A stretch of 44,561 nt of DNA from CAYQOX01 sp964419335 (GTDB lineage: Bacteria; Hinthialibacterota; Hinthialibacteria; Hinthialibacterales; Hinthialibacteraceae), in NCBI GenBank assembly GCA_964419335.1, contig CAYQOX010000037.1, forward strand, positions 1-44,561. The letters are read 5' to 3'. Shown piece by piece: positions 41,974 to 44,561 of this stretch (position 1 is the stretch's first letter; the number at the start of each line of letters is the position of its first letter). The notes beneath the pieces were generated by a model. That model made no database searches, was not told where the DNA came from, and saw only the letters and a program-made list of their open reading frames with translations. A program made the position numbers and the translations under genes.

Positions 41974-42779
41974 TCTGATTTCCCTTTCCTTTGTTTAGAA
42001 TAGCGTGATGCTTTCGAAGCGGGTTTATACGAAACTTGATTCCGACTGTGCTGACGATAATCATCGGCTCGAATTTCGATTTCATTACACATATCAATAA
42101 TGCGAGAAGCCAGAGTTTCATCCACCCGCATCATCAAATCGTTCATGGGAATATTCGAGGTAACGATTAAGGTCTTGCAATCCTGGTAGCGTCGATTAAT
42201 CAAGGCATACAAACGATCGGTGACCCAGGAGGAAGTTTTTTGCACTCCAAAATCATCCAACACAAAGAGTTGACGTTTCCATTGCTGGGCGAAGTGGTTC
42301 TTGGTGTACTCCGCGTTTTGACCGTAGGTTTCTCTGATCGCGTCTAACAAATCCACTACGTTGTAAAATACGCCGCTATACCCTCTGGCGATTAAGGCCT
42401 TCAGGATTCCAATCGCCAGATGGGTTTTGCCGCTCCCGGTTCGACCATAGATATATAAGCCTTTGGCGTTTTTTTCTGAATAGTTGTCGATATACTCGTG
42501 AATCTGCTTCAATAAAGTTTTTAAGGCGACCTTGTAAGGATCAAAGGTTTCCAAAGATTCTTCTTTGAATCGAAAAGGAATACGGGCCTCGTCAAATTCC
42601 GAAAGGATCAATTCGCGTCGAACGCAAGAGCATAAGCGGCCACCCTTTTCATCGATGATATTGCCATAGCCATCGCAATAAGGACAATCATTGGGCTCTT
42701 CGTCGGGCAAGTGTTCGAGATTTGGGATATCTTCTTTAATTTTATCGATTTTTTTACCAAGGTTAGAAAATGATTTCAT
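41970..42779 (-). CDS. DnaC/DnaI-like helicase loader ATPase
   Basis: A 269-residue AAA+ ATPase of the DnaC/DnaI/IstB type. An N-terminal zinc site is likely: Cys32 and Cys35 (CPYC) with Cys50 and Cys52 (LCSC). The ATPase has Walker A GRTGSGKT at 112-119, Walker B LFVLDDFG at 171-178, sensor 1 TSN at 207-209 and the arginine-containing LASRI. In relatives it loads the replicative helicase at the origin; IstB-type proteins serve transposition instead, but no IS21 transposase is present, and the zinc site plus the neighbouring DnaD-like gene favour a replication role. GAGGT lies six bases before the ATG at 42779. It overlaps galU by four bases. Confidence 0.85.
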   Translation of the reverse strand: MKSFSNLGKKIDKIKEDIPNLEHLPDEEPNDCPYCDGYGNIIDEKGGRLCSCVRRELILSEFDEARIPFRFKEESLETFDPYKVALKTLLKQIHEYIDNYSEKNAKGLYIYGRTGSGKTHLAIGILKALIARGYSGVFYNVVDLLDAIRETYGQNAEYTKNHFAQQWKRQLFVLDDFGVQKTSSWVTDRLYALINRRYQDCKTLIVTSNIPMNDLMMRVDETLASRIIDMCNEIEIRADDYRQHSRNQVSYKPASKASRYSKQRKGKSE

Positions 42780-42819
42780 GGTAACCTCAAGCCGGTGGTA
42801 GAACAATGGTTAGTTTGTT

Positions 42820-42878
42820 AAGAGATTGATCCGAAGTGAAATCTACCTATGTTCCAATCCTTTTTAATTCAATCTCTT
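42820..42878 (-). promoter_or_regulatory. 10-bp inverted repeat in the leader of the helicase-loader gene
   Basis: AAGAGATTGA (42820-42829) and TCAATCTCTT (42869-42878) are exact complements with a 39-nt loop that contains a second GATTG copy able to pair with the same CAATC. It begins five bases after the DnaD-like stop and fills the gap before the loader gene. An RNA switch or a processing site is possible; no T-tract is present, so it is not a clear terminator. Confidence 0.35.
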
Positions 42879-42882
42879 TTAT

Positions 42883-43494
42883 TTACTCCGAATTTTTCTC
42901 GGAATGCAAGTGGGTTTTAATCCACGAAAGACTTTTGACTTTTTTCTGATACGCTTCTTGAAACGTGTCATAAATCACGCCCATATCATAAGTATTGGCA
43001 ATCATTTCTAAATCCTCGACGATACGTGGGGTAAAGCGGGCGCCGAACAACATTTGATAAAGAAAAATGACTTTCTCCACTTTAGACAAAGAGGCAATAT
43101 TTTCATAATACCGTAATATATAATGTCCGCCGATGGAATAGCGATCCATCAATTTGCTTCGGATTTCCTCTTCTTCGATAGGAACGGGTAGTGGAGTGAC
43201 AATACACAATTGCTGGGTATCCTGATCTACATTGACTCCTTCGATCCATCCGCCATCTTCCAACGCAAGAAGGATGTCCCGTATTTCTTTCTTCTCTAAA
43301 CCTGTCCATTCACTTAAGGCATCCAGGGTGAGAGAAAACCATCCCGGAGTTAAATTATTTTCACAATCCCACTCAACCAATTTACGGAAAAGCAACCATG
43401 CCAAGGGATGGACTTGGCTGTAAAACTGCCGGGGTAAACCACTTTCTTCTAACCAACGGGGAAACAGCACCCACAAAGGATCACGTTGCGCCAA
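42883..43494 (-). CDS. DnaD/DnaB_2-like replication protein
   Basis: A 203-residue protein. The N-terminal half (about 20-95) has a winged-helix pattern (FSLTLDALSEWTGLEKKEIRDILLALEDGGWIEGV), given here as FSLTLDALSEWTGLEKKEIR at the helix-turn-helix. The C-terminal part (about 165-197, IANTYDMGVIYDTFQEA, then SLSWIKTHL) matches the DnaD C-terminal domain pattern of Firmicute DnaD and DnaB. Those proteins bind DNA and recruit the helicase at the origin. It starts with TTG behind AGAGGTAG (six bases), three bases after the cysE stop, and is followed by the helicase loader, the usual partner. Similarity is by pattern, so moderate confidence in function. Confidence 0.65.
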   Translation of the reverse strand: MAQRDPLWVLFPRWLEESGLPRQFYSQVHPLAWLLFRKLVEWDCENNLTPGWFSLTLDALSEWTGLEKKEIRDILLALEDGGWIEGVNVDQDTQQLCIVTPLPVPIEEEEIRSKLMDRYSIGGHYILRYYENIASLSKVEKVIFLYQMLFGARFTPRIVEDLEMIANTYDMGVIYDTFQEAYQKKVKSLSWIKTHLHSEKNSE

Positions 43495-43497
43495 ATT

Positions 43498-44223
43498 CTA
43501 CCTCTTTTCTGATTCTTGTTTTTGATATTTCTCATAAATTTCTTTCACATCTTCATGATGGAAATTCATAATTTCTTTATGTACATCGTGAATTTCCTGA
43601 CGCAAGGCTTCCAAACGTTCCATAATGGGGTCAGGTAAATTGACTTGGTCCAAGTCCACGCCGGTAGCGCGGCTAACCTTCTGTCCTTCCCGGATCACAA
43701 TGCGCCCAGGCACGCCTACTACCGTACAATCTGGCGGAACATCCATCAATACCACCGATTGGGCTCCGATTTTGACATTATCCCCCAGTGTAATATCGCC
43801 TAAGACTTTCGCTCCGGCGCTTACCATAACATTATTTCCCAAGGTCGGATGCCTTTTACCGGTTTCTTTCCCGGTTCCTCCAAGGGTAACCCCTTGGAAC
43901 AGTACACAACCATCTCCAATCATTGTGGTTTCTCCAATCACCACACCCATTCCGTGATCGATAAAGATCCCGTGTCCGATTTTCGCTCCCGGGTGAATTT
44001 CAATCCCGGTGAGGAAACGATTGATTTGCGAGATTAAGCGGGGGAAGAAAGGGAGATGGAGTTTGACATGAAGAAAGTGTGCAAACCGGTGCATTAGGAT
44101 AGCGTGAAAGCCGGCGTAGGTAAACAAGACTTCCAAGGCTCCCCAAAACCCATGAGCAGCAGGGTCATTGTCCATACACGATTTAAAATCGGCGACGACT
44201 GTTTTTATCGCTCGAATAATCAT
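43498..44223 (-). CDS. cysE: Serine O-acetyltransferase CysE
   Basis: A 241-residue cytoplasmic enzyme that acetylates serine to O-acetylserine, the first step of cysteine synthesis. It has a short N-terminal helical domain (AAHGFWGALEVLFTYAGFHAI) and a left-handed beta-helix of hexapeptide repeats from about residue 75 (IHPGAKIGHGIFIDHGMGVVIGE core), with catalytic Asp89 and His90 and the acceptor loop VTLGGTGKETGKRHP. The C-terminal helical tail after GVPGRIV is long and charged. Length fits the EpsC/short CysE type rather than the E. coli one. The ATG at 44223 has AAAGGAG about 10 bases upstream; a longer frame to 44334 is unsupported. First gene of the cluster with the DnaD-like, loader and galU genes. 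Confidence 0.96.
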   Translation of the reverse strand: MIIRAIKTVVADFKSCMDNDPAAHGFWGALEVLFTYAGFHAILMHRFAHFLHVKLHLPFFPRLISQINRFLTGIEIHPGAKIGHGIFIDHGMGVVIGETTMIGDGCVLFQGVTLGGTGKETGKRHPTLGNNVMVSAGAKVLGDITLGDNVKIGAQSVVLMDVPPDCTVVGVPGRIVIREGQKVSRATGVDLDQVNLPDPIMERLEALRQEIHDVHKEIMNFHHEDVKEIYEKYQKQESEKR

Positions 44224-44561
44224 ACCTATTTGTCTCCTTTTATATGAGATTATATGTAAAAAAGCAGAAGAAGTGAAAGATTGGGTAGGAGATTCAACAG
44301 TTACAGAGACCAAACGTATACGGTTTTCCCGCATGAAGGTGATGAATCAGGAAGGGTTGCTTTTCTAAGTGTTTCAATGGCACTCGATTATCGGAATCGA
44401 TCATTTTCCCTAGGTTCCAACAGCAAACTTTTTACCACTGTCTAATGAGCAATTGTCATTTTCTAGATTAATTATATCATTGATCCCAGTAGTTTCAAAT
44501 GAAGAAGTCCACAAAATTGGGTCGCAAGGGGAGGGTGTCCCGCTTCAGTCGGATGAGGTAC
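44224..44561. other. Upstream region of the cysE cluster, window edge
   Basis: About 340 bases without a convincing gene. It should hold the promoter of the cysE cluster on the minus strand; no convincing -35/-10 pair was found. The last 60 bases look richer in G and C than the preceding AT-rich stretch. Open frames run to the edge on both strands (for example from an ATG at 44499, plus) but have no ribosome-binding site, so no partial gene is called. Confidence 0.4.

Noticed and set aside
41970..42779. IstB transposition helper of an IS21-type element
   Set aside because: No IstA transposase or terminal repeats are nearby, an N-terminal zinc site is present, and the neighbour is DnaD-like.
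44499..44561. Possible partial basic protein running off the right edge (MKKSTKLGRKGR)
   Set aside because: Only 21 codons, no ribosome-binding site, and the opposite strand is also open; not distinguishable from chance.
1..44561. tRNA, rRNA, CRISPR array, integrase or transposase genes
   Set aside because: No T-loop-like tRNA signatures, no regularly spaced repeats and no recombinase-like proteins were seen; all large frames are accounted for by other families.

Overview
The window reads as chromosomal DNA of a Gram-negative, free-living heterotroph from a poorly cultured lineage. Outer-membrane features are a beta-barrel porin ending in Phe, and many exported enzymes with Sec, Tat or lipoprotein-type leaders. 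Two stand-alone pseudopilins carry the long C-terminal domain ending in a 'SNGL.S.GDI' motif that I associate with candidate phyla such as Sumerlaeota, Hydrogenedentota and the PVC group. A DapL-type lysine route and a bacillithiol enzyme (BshC) sit beside these. The phylum is an inference; there is no rRNA or other decisive marker here. Base composition looks even (mid-40s % GC by eye). I see no integrase, transposase, CRISPR array, tRNA or rRNA gene, so this looks like ordinary chromosome.

Layout. Bases 1-4667 (minus strand): start of a truncated gene, an exported amidohydrolase, a 655-base gene-free stretch, a Tat-exported aldo/keto reductase closed by a clear terminator, a nickel superoxide dismutase with a signal peptide, and pseudopilin 1. 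Bases 4830-9752 (plus): purU, then three consecutive PLP aminotransferases (dapL-type, an unassigned class I/II enzyme, serC). Bases 9945-16330 (plus): a Tat lipoprotein oxidoreductase with a strong terminator, a large secreted subtilase and a GT87-type membrane glycosyltransferase. Bases 16386-22445: hisI (minus), a secreted GH2 glycosidase (plus), pseudopilin 2 (minus), an O-methyltransferase behind an operator-like repeat (plus), and rpoN (minus). Bases 22745-30260: a giant secreted heparinase II/III-type protein translationally coupled to a GT-C membrane protein, convergent with a DUF115/Maf-type protein. Bases 30516-32524: leuCD with a terminator. Bases 32602-36104 (minus): porin plus DUF4956 membrane protein, and an RlmI-type methyltransferase. 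Bases 36178-37809: bshC. Bases 37812-40875 (minus): a membrane histidine kinase overlapping an NtrC-type sigma-54 activator. Bases 41014-44223 (minus): a tight cluster cysE - DnaD-like - helicase loader - galU.

How the parts fit. Amino-acid biosynthesis is dispersed (leuCD, hisI, serC, dapL, cysE). Exported hydrolases (S8 peptidase, GH2, heparinase-like) suggest polymer degradation. Sigma-54 is encoded here, as is one of its activators; that activator's kinase carries the RegB-type quinone motif GGxxNPF. The most interesting points are the signal-peptide-bearing Ni-SOD, the quinone-type kinase wired to a sigma-54 activator, the Firmicute-like DnaD/DnaI pair, and several perfect inverted repeats just upstream of start codons. 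No single obviously new multi-gene system stands out.
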